A stretch of 64,000 nt of DNA from Lunularia cruciata (taxonomy: Eukaryota; Streptophyta; Marchantiopsida; Lunulariales; Lunulariaceae): positions 52,367,493 through 52,431,492 of the forward strand of contig OX419759.1 of assembly GCA_948567375.1 (NCBI GenBank), in the 5' to 3' direction. The position numbers were made by a program, and so were the translations under genes. The notes under the pieces are model-generated. The model was not told the DNA's origin. It made no database searches and was given only the letters and a program-made list of their open reading frames with translations. This document shows positions 24,145 through 36,728 of this stretch, in pieces; the stretch's first letter is position 1; every line of letters starts with the position of its first letter.

Positions 24145-24801
24145 ATGGCTAACCGGTCTCCTTGTGCTGCCTGCCGACTTATGCGCCGCAAATGTAACGA
24201 GGATTGCGCCTTTTTTCAGTATTTTCCTCTAGAATGTCAACCGAGGTTTTCTGTTCTTCACAAGGTATACGGAGCAAGTAACACTGCCAAACTCCTGAAC
24301 CGTCTCCCATCGGCGTGTCGGGCACAATGCGCATGGACCTTGGCTGAAGAGGCCACGATGCGTATGCAAGACCCGCGTAGAGGAGTGATCGGGTGTATAG
24401 AAGATTTCGCCACTTTGCTCAAGCTGGTAACGGCTCAGCTCACTGGAACACGAGGAGAATTGGGTAGTGAGGAGATGCAAGAGAGGGAGGAGCTCAAGGC
24501 AGTGGAGCAAGAGAATAATATAACGAGTGGGTTCATTTTACACCTTCAAGCACCATTCGGGAGTTTTGCACCTTCAAGCATCATTCGTGGAATTTCCCAA
24601 GGAACGATGAGGGTTCCGAATGGAAATTGCGGAAATAACACAGTGCCGCTGGAGGGTGGGATATCCAGTCAAACCTGTGGATTTCCGGAGTTGGAGAACA
24701 TCGCGCAGCCTGGGATGTGGCCATCCAGGCTTCTCGGTAATATTTTTAGAAATGAGTGGGCAGATTTGAGTGCAGGTAACGGGGGATCTAACTGGGAATG
24801 A
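24145..24801 (+). CDS. LOB-domain (LBD/ASL) transcription factor
   Basis: A single-exon ORF of 218 residues. The N-terminal LOB domain has a CX2CX6CX3C zinc-finger-like motif (Cys7, 10, 17, 21 in CAACRLMRRKCNEDC), then a GAS block (about 35-51, FSVLHKVYGASNTAKLL) and a DPRRGVIGCI segment at about 76-85. A heptad pattern follows (Ile85, Leu92, Leu99, Leu106), as in class I LBD proteins, which use it to dimerise. LBD proteins are plant-specific nuclear DNA-binding factors in organ-boundary and lateral-organ development. The start is the only ATG placing the Cys motif at the usual distance. The C-terminus is low in recognisable features. The ORF ends at a TGA, after which the same frame stays open to 25227, so the present stop may be a nonsense mutation. 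The usual class I intron is not seen within the domain. Confidence 0.88.
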   Translation: MANRSPCAACRLMRRKCNEDCAFFQYFPLECQPRFSVLHKVYGASNTAKLLNRLPSACRAQCAWTLAEEATMRMQDPRRGVIGCIEDFATLLKLVTAQLTGTRGELGSEEMQEREELKAVEQENNITSGFILHLQAPFGSFAPSSIIRGISQGTMRVPNGNCGNNTVPLEGGISSQTCGFPELENIAQPGMWPSRLLGNIFRNEWADLSAGNGGSNWE

Positions 24802-25227
24802 GAAGTTCGATCTCAACACAGCAACGAAGTTTCTACAGAGTTTCAGAAGACAGAACAGAGGAGAGTAAGAGGCGATAATTTCGACCACGACGTTGGTGGA
24901 GGAGTCTCCTGTTCACATGTGTCACGGTCCTTAAGGCTCCCGTTTCCATCTGGTATAGGGTCCAGGAAAAGAGGCTTTGAAGAAGTCACTTCGTTAAGTT
25001 CTGTGTCATGCATCTCATCAGCATCATGCGACTTAGCAACCGAAAGTCATGACCTTCAAACCCGAGTGCAGGAACGAGATCCAAAACAGAGATCTATGAT
25101 AACCGAAATTGGGCTCCAGGCATGGGAGACGCTTAACAGACTCTTTGAAGAGCAAAAGCACCGGCAGAAATCTTTTGTATCTCATCAAAGGCAGAGCTGG
25201 CAGGGACAGACAAAAGTCCAATTTTAA
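24802..25227 (+). other. In-frame open extension of the LBD gene beyond TGA
   Basis: Directly after the TGA at 24799-24801 the same frame has 141 sense codons before TAA at 25225-25227. A basic patch SGIGSRKRGFEE and a charged helix-like stretch LNRLFEEQKHRQKSF are visible. It could be the original C-terminus cut off by a nonsense change, a readthrough extension, a separate exon, or open by chance. No domain is recognised. Confidence 0.45.
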
Positions 25228-27879
25228 CACGGTGGTTGCAAGTGATAAGTCGATAAGATGCTGTTTTAGTGGGGGGGAGATGGAGGCAGAGTGTCATGAA
25301 ATTAGTGCTAGTGCTGGATTTAGGATACCGAGATTATAGGCGCAGAGAAGTTACATGTAATTTCAGGCTGTGCCCAGCTAAACGAGAAAATAAAATCATG
25401 ATGCACAGATAAGGTTGATAGAGTTGTAAGAAGTTGGATGCACTGTCGAATGTGTTTGATTCCAGCTTCAGAATTTAATCCAATCTGTGAAGCTGAAGAA
25501 ACGTACGAAGCACTTTCAAATTTAGGAAATCAGAATTTATGGTTGATCTTTGTTGTTGCTTTTCTTATTCTGCGTTTAGTTTTCTAGATTATGAGATCAC
25601 CCAGCGCAGTTGAAAAGACTTCGAGATAGATTTTGTGATGGTGTTAACAATTGGGCTCTGTAGGCACGCAGGAACATTACCATTGTTCAAAGAATGACAC
25701 ATGCCATTGCGAGGCCCAAAATCATGAATAGAAACGGGACTCCTTGACGCTGGATCCCTGGTAGCATGTGTACATCCGTAGCGATTCACAGAATTTCAGT
25801 TAATGTACATATAGCACACTCTAGTCGTACTTTCGAAGTACTTGCGGAATGAAAATGAACGGAATGCGGTTTTTTTCCCCTGGGTATGTCCTAGCTCGAG
25901 CGATACATCCCACATACAGCATTAACTGTGGAGCATATGTTACAACATCGGAACAACTTGGAACACCCTAGTTCGTTGGCAATGTTCCAGTTCTGCCATT
26001 CTTCTAGACGGATAGTGAGCTAGCCCAACTCCTCGACACCTTAGCGCACGGTTATATGTGTTCGCAAGTCACAACTAGCTATAGCAAACACCAATTGTTG
26101 AATGAGATTCAGAATTTTAATTCAGAATGATTTGTCCGATTTACCGGATCATAAATGGTGCACTGTCAGTGCGACTGCATTATACCCAACATGTTAGTTA
26201 GCTATAGAGAGTGCGACATGTATACGAGATACGTGTGGATGACTTAGACGAGTCATTCTGGTAGTCCGATGCCAGTTTCTTACGTGATGACCAATGGTAA
26301 TAAAGATCCGATGTCTTTTGATGTCGATTATCGTATCGAGTTTCTGGATTATTTCCGGAGGCACATCTATTATTTTGAAATGAATCAGTGGAGGAATGGA
26401 CTTGCTTCTCACCTCCACCTTCAGGCATTGGAGAATCATCCATTTGAGTTCAGGATATGGAATCAGCGGAGTTGCTCTGATCCTGCGTAGAGTTTACACT
26501 CGTACTAGATTGGAGCGGCGCAGATGGTGTGTTCTTGGGTGCTGTGTTTCTCGATTTTCAATCAGAATCATGCCCGCATGAGGATACAGGATACAAAACA
26601 AAGGTGTACGTTGTCCACCGAGATGACGCGATACATAGAATATCAACGAGTCTTTGACGTCGATATCTTTTGATTGCCTCCAGAGAGCTACACTGAAAAA
26701 TATTGGACATGTCTTATATCTACTCCGCGATTCCTGTAATACAGTACATGGAGTATTACGGCGGCTGGCATATCTGAATAGGGGTACCTGTTCATATTTG
26801 CAAACAACACTGTGAGACGTTCCATCTAGTTGATTGGTGTTGCTCATTTGAGTACTTAGAAACAGACATCAACACTGAGATGGACCAAAGACCATGCCTG
26901 GTCTTTGGTTCCATATTTGTCGTACCTAGATCCATTACTTCTGTTCTGCTAATTATGACGAGGACTAAAGAATCATGGCTCAAGTTCTCTTGTTAGGGTT
27001 CGTAAGAAAGAAATGAACGGGTCCTAACGAATCGGAGAATGGGCGGAGTTTCTGTAGCTGTGATAGTAATGCACATCTACAGAACTGGAATCATTCTGGA
27101 TTGTACAACGCCTGATAGGTCTCAATTGCAAGACTATTAGATACCCGATTCATTGAATCGAAGACCACCTTCACTTTAGAAATGTTCCTCTACAATCATA
27201 GTATATCCTATTTGCGGATGTAACTTGTGACTTATCCGTCCTGAAATATAAGCAAGAGCTTGCCCTTTTTGTATAAGGTACAATTTTACATGGAAATCAT
27301 CGAACAAATTATTAACGGCTGAGTTTTAATGATTGTTCACTCGCTAAAGCTATAACCATTTGAAATTTGAAGAAGAACCATCTAAAGAAGGGCATGGGAC
27401 AGGATTGTGCCAAACGAGGGACTCCATTCGTTTTGCACATGTAGCATAATCTATCTAGTCCACATCTGGTTTTGGTTCTACAATTGATTAGTCTCTACAT
27501 ACTTCTCTTTGATGGATGCATAGATGTACATTTCTACATCATTATCATTATTCTTCCTCTACCAATCTTTCTCTCCTGCATCTACTATGGCTTATTCTAC
27601 AGTCTCTATCTCATTAATAATCCTTTAAGTCTCTTTGATTTGAAAATAATATTATTTTACATTCCCAAATCAATAAATTCTCCGTATTGAATCAACTAAT
27701 GTATATTAAATCTCCTTGTCCCCGTTGTGTTCCAATTTACACTTAGATCTGAAAAATCTCTTCTAGTATCTCAGTGTCTCTGCATTTCTATGCCAATAAA
27801 AAGCTTCTATCACTCTTGATGCATTGCGAAATGTGTATCCATAACCTATCAAACACTTTCATAGATACCGATGCAAATC
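25228..27879. other. Interval between LBD gene and E repeat, no gene called
   Basis: It begins with a plausible LBD 3' untranslated region (AATAAAAT at about 25388). A GC-richer patch at 26190-26850 is open on both strands (26269-26490 on +, 26494-26847 on -, 117 codons), not recognised. The rest, especially 27000-27880, is AT-rich with nothing identifiable. Confidence 0.5.
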
Positions 27880-28096
27880 TATAAAACATTTACAACATAC
27901 AAAGAACACAAAAAGGGATAGAAAACATTTCTACAAATTTCCTCTTATTGCAAATCAAGTTGCATGAAGTGAGAAATGGAAGACCTGTATGCTAATATGC
28001 AGGTTCTAAGTTACTGAAAATTTTGATAGTGTTGCTTGGCCTTACTTCTCCAGATTACTACTCCCCCCTCTTGCTGCTCAAGCTTTTTTGACTAGA
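27880..28096. repeat. Repeat E, copy E1
   Basis: About 215 bp matching 54520-54738 in the same orientation, from TTTACAAC to the TGCTCAAGCTTT region. It has no coding content and occurs twice in the window. It may be a short non-autonomous element or a retrotransposon scrap. Confidence 0.8.
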
Positions 28097-28659
28097 CTGC
28101 AAACATCTTGATGGAATAAACGACTTCCTCAAATGTACGACTTAAATACTCTAACTCTAACTAATTGGATATTAGGTGTTGTCTATAAACTCTAACACCT
28201 CTAGTATAGGTACATGTATATCAATGCATATGTTTTTCTCTCTGAACAGTACTTTCAATAATTCAATCTAAGGGATTTGGGAGTAATATAAAAAAGCAGT
28301 AACTATTTGTACAGTACGTGAGAAAAAGTTTATGGGCGTGATAAGAGTATGCGATAAGGGATATTTTATGGTACCCAGACTACATCCACCCTTACTCGAT
28401 CAGAAGAAGAAAGATGATTAGTTATATTTTATGGTAAGTTGAGGCTTACCGATGGGTTTCTAAGCTTTAGTTAGAAAGAAATGATGAATATTCCACAAGT
28501 TAATATACTTTAACTAATCTAATACGGAAACATCAACCCACCATTGATATAGAAATTTCTTCCAAACAATGCAGCCGGACTATAAACGTGTAAATTTCTT
28601 TTTCGTATTCGTACTATTCATATATGTAAAAGATTTTTTTACAATACTTTAACAGAAAA

Positions 28660-29080
28660 CTTGCGGGCAGTGGTTCGGGGTCCCATCAGAAATTCGTAAA
28701 TTTCCCATTTGAATCCCCCGATGTCCTTTAAAGCATGGAACTTGTGTCACCGTCCACGGAGCGATCCTCAGGCAATCATCGGGGCTTCGCTCCCAATCAC
28801 GCTTGGGGAGGGCCTCCAAATCTCCGTCCAAATCTCCCTGGGGGCGGAGTCTCTTGCGAGAAAGTTCAGGTTGACCACAGTGGCCACGGTTACCTTGAGG
28901 CCCAGATGTACTTCGTGGTTAACAATAACAACCCGGTTGCCTTCGGTCAAGCACCGTCCATTTCGGGCGGACAGCAAACCATCCCCGTACCAAAGATGTG
29001 TGGTGCCTGTAGGTGTTGGGAAGTCACGTCTTCACCTATATGTACATGCAAAGGGTTCGTTCTAATGTCGAATTCGTAGC
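28660..29080. other. GC-rich island open in several frames, unidentified
   Basis: The patch is markedly more GC-rich than its flanks. It is open on + in two frames (28709-29065, 28735-29079) and on - in two frames (28649-28831, 28768-28977). One + frame is Cys-bearing with KMCGACRCWEV; one - frame has LKVTVATVVNLNFLARDSAP. I do not recognise any of them. It may be an exon or a captured gene fragment. The flanks, 28097-28659 and 29081-30320, hold nothing I can identify. Confidence 0.3.
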
Positions 29081-30320
29081 TAGAAGCACCTGCTGCGCTG
29101 GACTATTCCCAGAACCAATTTGCCTCGTGCCCAGAAGTACATGCTTGGGCATAAGATCTGGGTGGGTCTCCGTTTCCTTCTTCCTTCTCCTTATTATGGC
29201 TGGAAATTCAACAAGTTTTGTAAGAGAAATTCTATTTGCAATGAAGATGAAACAGATTAAATGTATTCGTTGGATACTTCTTTAAAGATGTAAAGACATA
29301 TTTGCTTAATCGGTGATCAAACTCAAAACCAAGACTTTTACCGAAGCTGCAAGGAACAAACCCTAAAAGGAATAAAGATAAAAGTAAACATGGAAAATCA
29401 AAATCTCACTGAACTTAGATTGCTCAACTTGAAATCTTCGAGTAAGTACGCATAGATTGATGTCAAGGATGGCTCCATGAGAACCGAAATGCTGTACCTA
29501 TAGCTATTAAGGACTATTACGCTGTTTCCAGTTCATCTGTTAGTGAATATTTTAGTAGTGAGATGTTGACCCGTTTCCATCTTTTTCTTTTCGTTCAGAA
29601 TCACGTTGAAATACTAATATTTTAAAATAAAAAATTCCTTCACACCTGAAGTCACTATCAGCCTGGTTTATCCTATACCGTCGATGTCTTTTTCGTCCAT
29701 TGTCAAAATATGCATAGAAATACTGTAGCTGCTTGGTTGAATTTGAAGGTGGCTGATGCTTCTAAAGTCAGGGTTGAGCCTCGATTATGTTTAGCTAAGC
29801 TTTGAAATTAGAAATCTGCATTCAAAGATACCCATACCCAGGAATCTAGAATCACATAATATTTCTGTGAAAATTCATTGAAAGATGCTCAGATGTTTAT
29901 TGAACTTTAACCCAACTTGATGTAACAGATTACAGTTGAGAACTAGATAGGCACTGGAATGTCCAGACTGATTGTCTGAACTTGCACATCAGATATCATC
30001 ATCAATTTGCATCAATTGACGTTAATGCAAACTCCTCGTACCCGTTATGTTGCGGAACTGCAGGTGCACACAGCGCTCCATTTATGTCTTCAGAAACAGG
30101 ATGGATCTTCCAGATAAATTGTCCGAAAGTAGATCAAACGATTTGAACTGTGATCCCCCAACAATAATTTGCATAATCTAGGGATAAATCTAACATGCAT
30201 AGCTGAAATCCAATCCTGCCGTGCAATCTTATTGCATCTGTCGGAGGATATCCCTGAACTGCAAGTATGCTGGCCCTAACATTTGACCGCTCCATCGCTA
30301 CGCAAGGGAATCAGTTACCA

Positions 30321-32136
30321 TTACAAGCGGGCTTCGACGGCAGCACAGTGTTTCCTCCATCCATAAGGATTCACTGTCTGAATATTGCCCATTGTGATCA
30401 TAGCCACTCCGAAATCGTACAAGAATGACTGAGAGTCTTGCACGGCCTTGATAGCGTATTGTACCCCCAAGGGGTCGCTCATGAGTGTCACGTCTGATTC
30501 CATAAGTCCTTTGTTTGTCAGAAGATCCAAGTAATAAGTAGAATCGAAAGTCCCATTTGTTGAGTCCGAGGCCATGAAGTTTAGAGGCTGGTCTTCTGGG
30601 CAGCGAGTCTTGAGCCAGGCAGCAAAAGCTGCGTCCAATGAAGGGTCTGTATTATTTAGACCATCGAAGTTGTACAGTCTCTCAAGGAATGCTCCACAGT
30701 GAAATTGTCCAATGGAATGTCCGCCTGTATTTGATCATGAGGTCAAGCAAAAGGATTACGATGAGGGACGATAGCATGTGTTCAATCTGCAGTGCGCTCA
30801 GGCTAGGTCGATAAAGCGCTAAGTATGTGTATCTTGTTTAACAGGATTGATTCTAGATGTTGAAAACTTATAAGCACAGGAATCAGTAGATCTGAAACCA
30901 CACGGTTTCATGCTCACCTAATTGAACTGCAACTGTGAACAAAATTCTGAAAGGATGCCTAAATGTGAAATCACTTGAGTGAACGTGAAATTTTTTGGGG
31001 GTCCGGTTGTACCTGACAGGATAATCATATCCCGTGCGTCAAGTCCAACTTTCGCGAAAGTAGCAACCAGCTGGGCAAAATCGTCTGTTCGTTTATGCAA
31101 GCTGCTGTTTACTGCTTCCGCGATTGAAACAGCCCCGTCCACTCTGCCCAGGAATACTGGCCAAGCCCAGCCACCAACCTGTGGTATGTGGTTATGTAAA
31201 CACAGCAACATAGTAAGCCTCATCTTCTGTTCTGATGTCGGTTTCGAATTCTGATAGTTCTGCATGGAACTTTGAACTTCTATCTTCAACGGCAATGGTA
31301 GCGTCTTCACGTCGCAAGGATGAAATAATCAAATTTTTAAAAATTTTGTGGTTATAGATTGTCAATAGTTATAACTAGTCCTTTATCTAAGCTATCTTAT
31401 AGCTTACATAATGTCTATAGCTTATCATGGTCAGGCATAATCACTTGAAACTGTGGTCCTTGCTTGTGTCCTATTTTGCTTTCATTTTGGTACGTGGCAC
31501 CGGTAGATGTCCAGGAAACAATTTCAGAATGTACTCACTCACCTTGGCAGTTGCGTCTCGTGCTACCAAAGCCAAAATGTCAGCACATGATACCACACCA
31601 GGGCATTCACACTCGAGCTTCATTTTGATCTCATCAATCTTCTCGAAACCTCTTAAAGACCCTTTGTTTAGTAGAGCATCCTTTTCGGCTACCATATCTT
31701 GGGTTGAGTTGAGAAGCACGGATCCATCACAACCCTGTATATTCACATATTGCAAATCTCGTCACAAAATTGGCACTTTCAAGTTTCCTGTACAAGCTTA
31801 ACTGTTCTCGCCATAGTACACAAATTTTGCTTAGCATAAAGATTCGGACTAGAAACCTTTTCAAATCTTGGGAACAAATTTGGAATGGATAATAGAAAAT
31901 AGTAACTTACTCCAACGAAGCAGTCATGAATGCAAACGCACAAGACCTGCAGCCAATCCCCAATCTGCCTCGACAATTGCATCTACCTGTTGCTTCACTA
32001 CGGTTTTCACCTGTGCACAGGTATTCTTATAGAAATCCACAGAAAGTTCGGCATTTGAAACTACTGCTGCTACTCCCAGCAGAAACATCATCACGCTCAT
32101 TGCCAAGTACGACAGTGTCGACTGTGAGACTGCCAT
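30321..32136 (-). CDS. Class III (secretory) plant peroxidase, four exons, 2-bp lesion in exon 1
   Basis: The exons are 32136-31911, 31734-31543, 31178-31013 and 30724-30321, all with GT-AG introns. Exons 2 and 3 have the 192- and 166-bp lengths classic for this family. A repaired frame would give 329 residues. Class III peroxidases are haem enzymes that oxidise phenolics with hydrogen peroxide in the cell wall or vacuole. Visible features are a signal peptide of about 28 residues, the disulphide cysteines ([32 protein letters not shown]), and the proximal haem histidine in LSGGHSIG. The C-terminus has the MITMGNIQ block. At about 31928 the distal-histidine motif, normally HFHDCF, has lost two bases. 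This puts a TGA right after RLHS and makes the copy a pseudogene unless it is a sequencing error. Everything downstream is intact, so the lesion is recent or an artefact. Confidence 0.93.
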
Positions 32137-32498
32137 TGTGGAGACCTTGTTTGCTAGTGTCTTCCGATCTCTCGTCTAATTCCTGTATCGACGTAAGATT
32201 CGTGATCCCTTACCTAGCCAAAGGTAGTTCGACCCCCGCAACTGGTCAAAACCACCTTTCTGCACAATTATAAAAAGAGCGCGTGAGGAATAGCAAGAAG
32301 AAATTTGAATAACGAATCTGAAGTTGATCAGTGTGATTCAATTTAGGTGATGTCATGTATATGCACTTAGACCTATTGGCAAGACCTAGTTCAAACATGT
32401 AAACACCAAGAAAAAACTTCACTTACGTGCAAAGGTGAAGGGTGTGGAGAAGAACTCTCGACTTGTGAGTTGTGATCTGTGATAGCCCACCATTTATA
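32137..32498 (-). promoter_or_regulatory. Peroxidase promoter and probable spliced 5' leader
   Basis: On the minus strand TATAAAT lies at 32498-32492, overlapping an upstream TGACGT motif (ACGT-core type). About 65 bases further a consensus donor GTAAGT occurs (32426-32421), and a pyrimidine-poor acceptor ending TGCAG lies at 32260, suggesting a 5'-leader intron of about 170 bp. A second possible leader intron starts at GGTAAGG near 32218. The spliced leader is inferred from splice consensus only. Confidence 0.4.
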
Positions 32499-32910
32499 CG
32501 TCATTTAGGCGACCTGAAGACTGCAACAGCCTTGTCTTTTCTCCCATACCTTCGTGGTCTGTGTTAGGCATGATCTATCGGAATAAATGTTGACGAACCA
32601 GGAACGCATAACTTTAATGTTAGACTAAGATTTAGAAGGATTCTTGGCATGGAATGAGGCACCGGGGTGGATTCGATGGCTGTTGTGAAGCACTCCTGTA
32701 GATTTTGCATAGTTGCAGCTGAGGTGATAGATTGTTTTGGGTGGCAAGGATGACAGTAAATAGTCCTAAGGGGTAAAGCCCGCATAAGACTTCCTAGATA
32801 TCCTATAGATGACCAGCCATCTAGTCAGAAACAAACAAGCGCTAGTAGGGAACGGGAAACCTTGTATAGTATCTGAGGTCATCCTCAACCGTCGTTGTAT
32901 TAACTTCAAC

Positions 32911-35338
32911 TAACTCATTACCTCCTTCCCCTTATTGCTATGGCTGTCAAAATTATGTGCAAATTCAAATGTAAACTCTGCATATTTTCCAACACTTCTT
33001 GACATTTTCCTCCTCTTCCAAAAATCACTCTCAGCTTCCTTCACCCTTTGCCTTAAATTACTCTCCTTTATGAATATCAGATTTTGCTCCTCAGTGAGTC
33101 CACCTCTCCTAGATGGATCATCATTTACTTCATCACTTAATCATTAATTGGATCTCCATGGAGTTGAGACGGCACTGAGTCAAACTCAAAGGGAGTCATA
33201 TTCTCATCCTCTAGCTCATCTACCATAGGTAAGGCATGGCTAGTGTCCTCCTTGGATACAGGGAATTGAAAGCTGATATGGAGTATTGTGAGATGGGAAG
33301 CAATCCTCATCTCTTAAAAAACTCCCAAGAAACAACATAGCCTCCAACCTCCAAGACTCCTACTTCATCTTCTTATTGCAAGCTTGCAAAATCATCAACA
33401 AATCTATCCTCTCCAACACTTATATTTGCATCTACATCAATATTGGTAATCTTGTCCTCAATTCCCATGGTAATTTCAACAATATCATTCTCATCTCCAA
33501 GAGCCATATTTAAAACTGAAGGAGGAATATATTTCCTTTCCCCCAAACATGATATCCATTTGGTAGTAACGAGGACAACAACAATTCAATTTATTGTCAA
33601 TGACCAACCCTCATTTGATTTCCATTTCAGTGATCTCTCCCCTATGCACTTACTTCTCCCTCCAGCCTCTGGCACAGTTCTCAGTTAATTTTGCACCCTT
33701 CATAGTCTTGAGAAACCCAATACCTAAAGTCATCAAATGATTGGCATATACAAGAATGTTGTGCTCTTTTGCACCACTTGCTACCCATCATCTCCCCTAT
33801 GTATTTTTCTAAAGTGCTCTAAGCCCTTCATATATTCAAGAAGTTGCATATAGTGAGGAGGAATCATACAGAACCAATCATCAAATTGCTGCTATTACTT
33901 TGTTAGTTGGAAAAGATTTGCTGGTGGCTTGAGGAATTTTATCTTCATTTCCTCTACATCTCATCATAGGAGAAGGCACCTTCCTTGGAGGATTCAACAA
34001 ACGAAGCATATTTAGGGGATAAGGTATACAAGACCAGTTATTCATGGGAGGAGGAGGCACTACTAATACCGTTCTCAAAAGACTTAGAAATCTCAAGTTT
34101 GGACTAACATTTTGAGGAATTTGGACAATATGATGGACAAGAAGGTGCACTCACTGATAAAGACTCAGTATGATCTAGACTGTTTTCTAAAAATGTACAT
34201 GTGTTTGGAGGAGCTACAAAGAAAATTGGAGCATAAATAACCATCTATAAATTGCTATATATAGTTGAACCAATTCTATGCAATCAAAGTATCAAGATTA
34301 AAATCTGCAAAGTTTGCATACATATGCTCAAAATCAGCAACAAGAACATCCTTAATTTCTTCATATGCAGCCCAAAGCGGTCTCTATTCTTTGAACATGG
34401 ATGATTGCAAATTGAACTGTGAAATTGAGCTGTGGAAAAAACTATTTTGACTTCTGAATTTGAATCTCAATTTCATTTGCAAGAGGAGAAAATCTATAAT
34501 GAAAGGGTAAAGGCATCTTCAAATTTAGGGTTTACCCTAAAACCAAAGCACCCTACATTTGGATCGAGTGAACTCTACATGAAGTCACTGCGATTGGATA
34601 TGATAGATTCTACAAATGAGAGTTTGATGGACTCAGGTATAAACTCTAGATATGAGTCAGTTGTGTGGACGCTGAGTTAAAGTTTGCTTTGAAAACTTGA
34701 GGATGCTAGACTCCACGTTGTAGCCCTTCCAAATCGCGTTTAATGGGCCGGATGTACATGTTACCTGCTATGTGGTGATTTTTATTCTTTTTTCATTGTC
34801 TTTCTGATTTGACACTTGTGGGTTGGTGGTGCGGAGTATAACAAATCAGTTATGATCAAATTATTTTATTTCTATAAGAAACAGGAAAATCTCATAAAGA
34901 TCCGATTCAGAGATAAAAAATACAAAAGAAAATGTCATAATGTAGTTCTTTATTTGGCAAAAAGGATTAAGAATTGAAATTTACGGATGTAGCGGAAGCA
35001 AAGGTGGTTTTAAAGGACTCGTTGGATGTAGCGGAAGCAAAGGTGGTTTTAAAGGACTCGTTGGACTCGCATAAAGAATTCACATTACATAAATTACTCG
35101 TTGGGTACCGGCGCATTGCCATGGCCATAATTTATTGAAGAAGTATTAAGTAAACGAGATACAATGCTCAAATTATATGTTTCATAGTGATAATATCTAA
35201 AAAAATAATCTCTTTTGAAGGATAATATAATCTGTAGCTGTTCCAATCAGATTTTTAGTTGCATGGATATTTATCTTAAATTAGAATCTTATTGATTGAA
35301 ATTCAAGGTAAAGTCTCTCTCCGTATGTTAAACATGTC
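32911..35338. repeat. Repeat B, copy B3 (truncated left)
   Basis: It starts inside the antisense ORF of B, lacking its 3' part and all copia sequence, and runs to the natural right end GTATGTTAAACATGTCAAC. It lacks about 1.1 kb of the B1 middle (6880-8220 equivalents). It carries its own 39-bp tandem duplication. The antisense ORF segment here (33147-32935 on -) stays open and carries the 9-base gain seen in B4. The stretch 32510-32910 before it holds nothing recognised. Confidence 0.85.
34985..35062. repeat. 39-bp tandem duplication in B3
   Basis: Two identical units (34985-35023, 35024-35062) beginning GGATGTAGCGGAAGC. The matching place in B1 (about 8670) has one unit. Confidence 0.93.
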
Positions 35339-36667
35339 AACAAATCATTTTGAACTATGGAATGTGCTTATCATGTGCTCACAAGTTTGCCTTCGAGTTG
35401 GATAGCCTTCGCACTATTCAATTCTCACCCCGTTGCTGTCTTGGAGATATGGACATGTTTAAAAAAAAAAGTAATTCATGATCCCATATGGCAGGACTCA
35501 ATTTTACATAAACCGTACGGAGAAAAAAACAAGAAAATATACTCTCTTGTTTGGTTTGGGAAGGGTAATAGTAAATACTAATATTTTCAGACTTAGTTAA
35601 GACTATAGTCCTTTTTTCCTGCTTTGGCCCCTTTATCTTCTCCCACATCAAATACGTATGTAGAAGCTGTCACTTTGAAATATCATCATGAGTGCAAGCA
35701 AAGGATGATACGAACTACAGTATAAGGCTTTTTATGAAATATTCAAGATACTGAAAGTGAAGTTATTATTAAAAGTTTCGCCATGCCTCATTGGAACCAT
35801 GACAATTCAACCAGATTTTCTTTTATTATATGAAAATGTTGGTTTCCTAGACGAAAAATTGTGAAGACATGTAAATAAATAGTAATATAGTTCTTTATTA
35901 TTTGATATTTAACTTAATGGGTAGAAAATGATTCCAAAAGAAAATAATATTACCATAATATTCGATTTCAGAAAAACCAAAACTAAACCAAAACTAAACC
36001 AAAAATCATATAGAACAAAATCATTCAAATTTTCACAATAATAATTCAATTTGAAGATAATAATTTGTTATCAACATCAAAGTTACACTCTTTCCCAAAG
36101 ACGTACCTTCATTCATTGGTATCTGGATATTAATTACTCAATCTGAAGATGTTAATTTGTTGTTAACAAAAACTCATACTCTTTGCCAAAGATGTATGTT
36201 GTATCCTTCCCCTTTGCTATGTCTTCCCAAATAGATCTTTGTCCAAAAAGTTAGTCTTTGTAAGAACATTGTTGTATTACACTCTTTTTCATGGGAGCAC
36301 ACTCACTAGCTAACTATGGGGTCTATGTAGGAGATTGTATCCAAACTATTGTGGATGATTGTACACACTTGCAATCCAAACTGTCAAGAACTTTGACATC
36401 AATTTACCAAACTTCCTTTTGTATTGGGCAGGGAAAGTGCAACTTAATCTACCATCACACATGCACTCTTGGTTTCTGGTCATCATTTCTAGTATCACCA
36501 AGGACAAATAAATAACTTTTTCAATGAAAGAAAATTGAAGCACAATGCACGCTATCATATTGTGGGTTTTGTAACCCATGAAAAAATAAACTAGTGTGGT
36601 TTATCTAGGTGAAGATGGAGTAGATTGTATGACATATCTTATGGATGAACTATTGACATGTGAAAAA

Positions 36668-36668
<1 letters not shown>

Positions 36669-36727
<59 letters not shown>
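36669..36727. repeat. (AT)n microsatellite in D
   Basis: About 58 bp of AT dinucleotides. The same place in the second D copy (about 40029) has only a few repeats. Confidence 0.97.

Positions 36728-36728
<1 letters not shown>

Noticed and set aside
26194-26847. Overlapping ORFs on both strands after the LBD gene
   Set aside because: Several frames are open at once and none resembles a known family. Kept only as part of the interval description.
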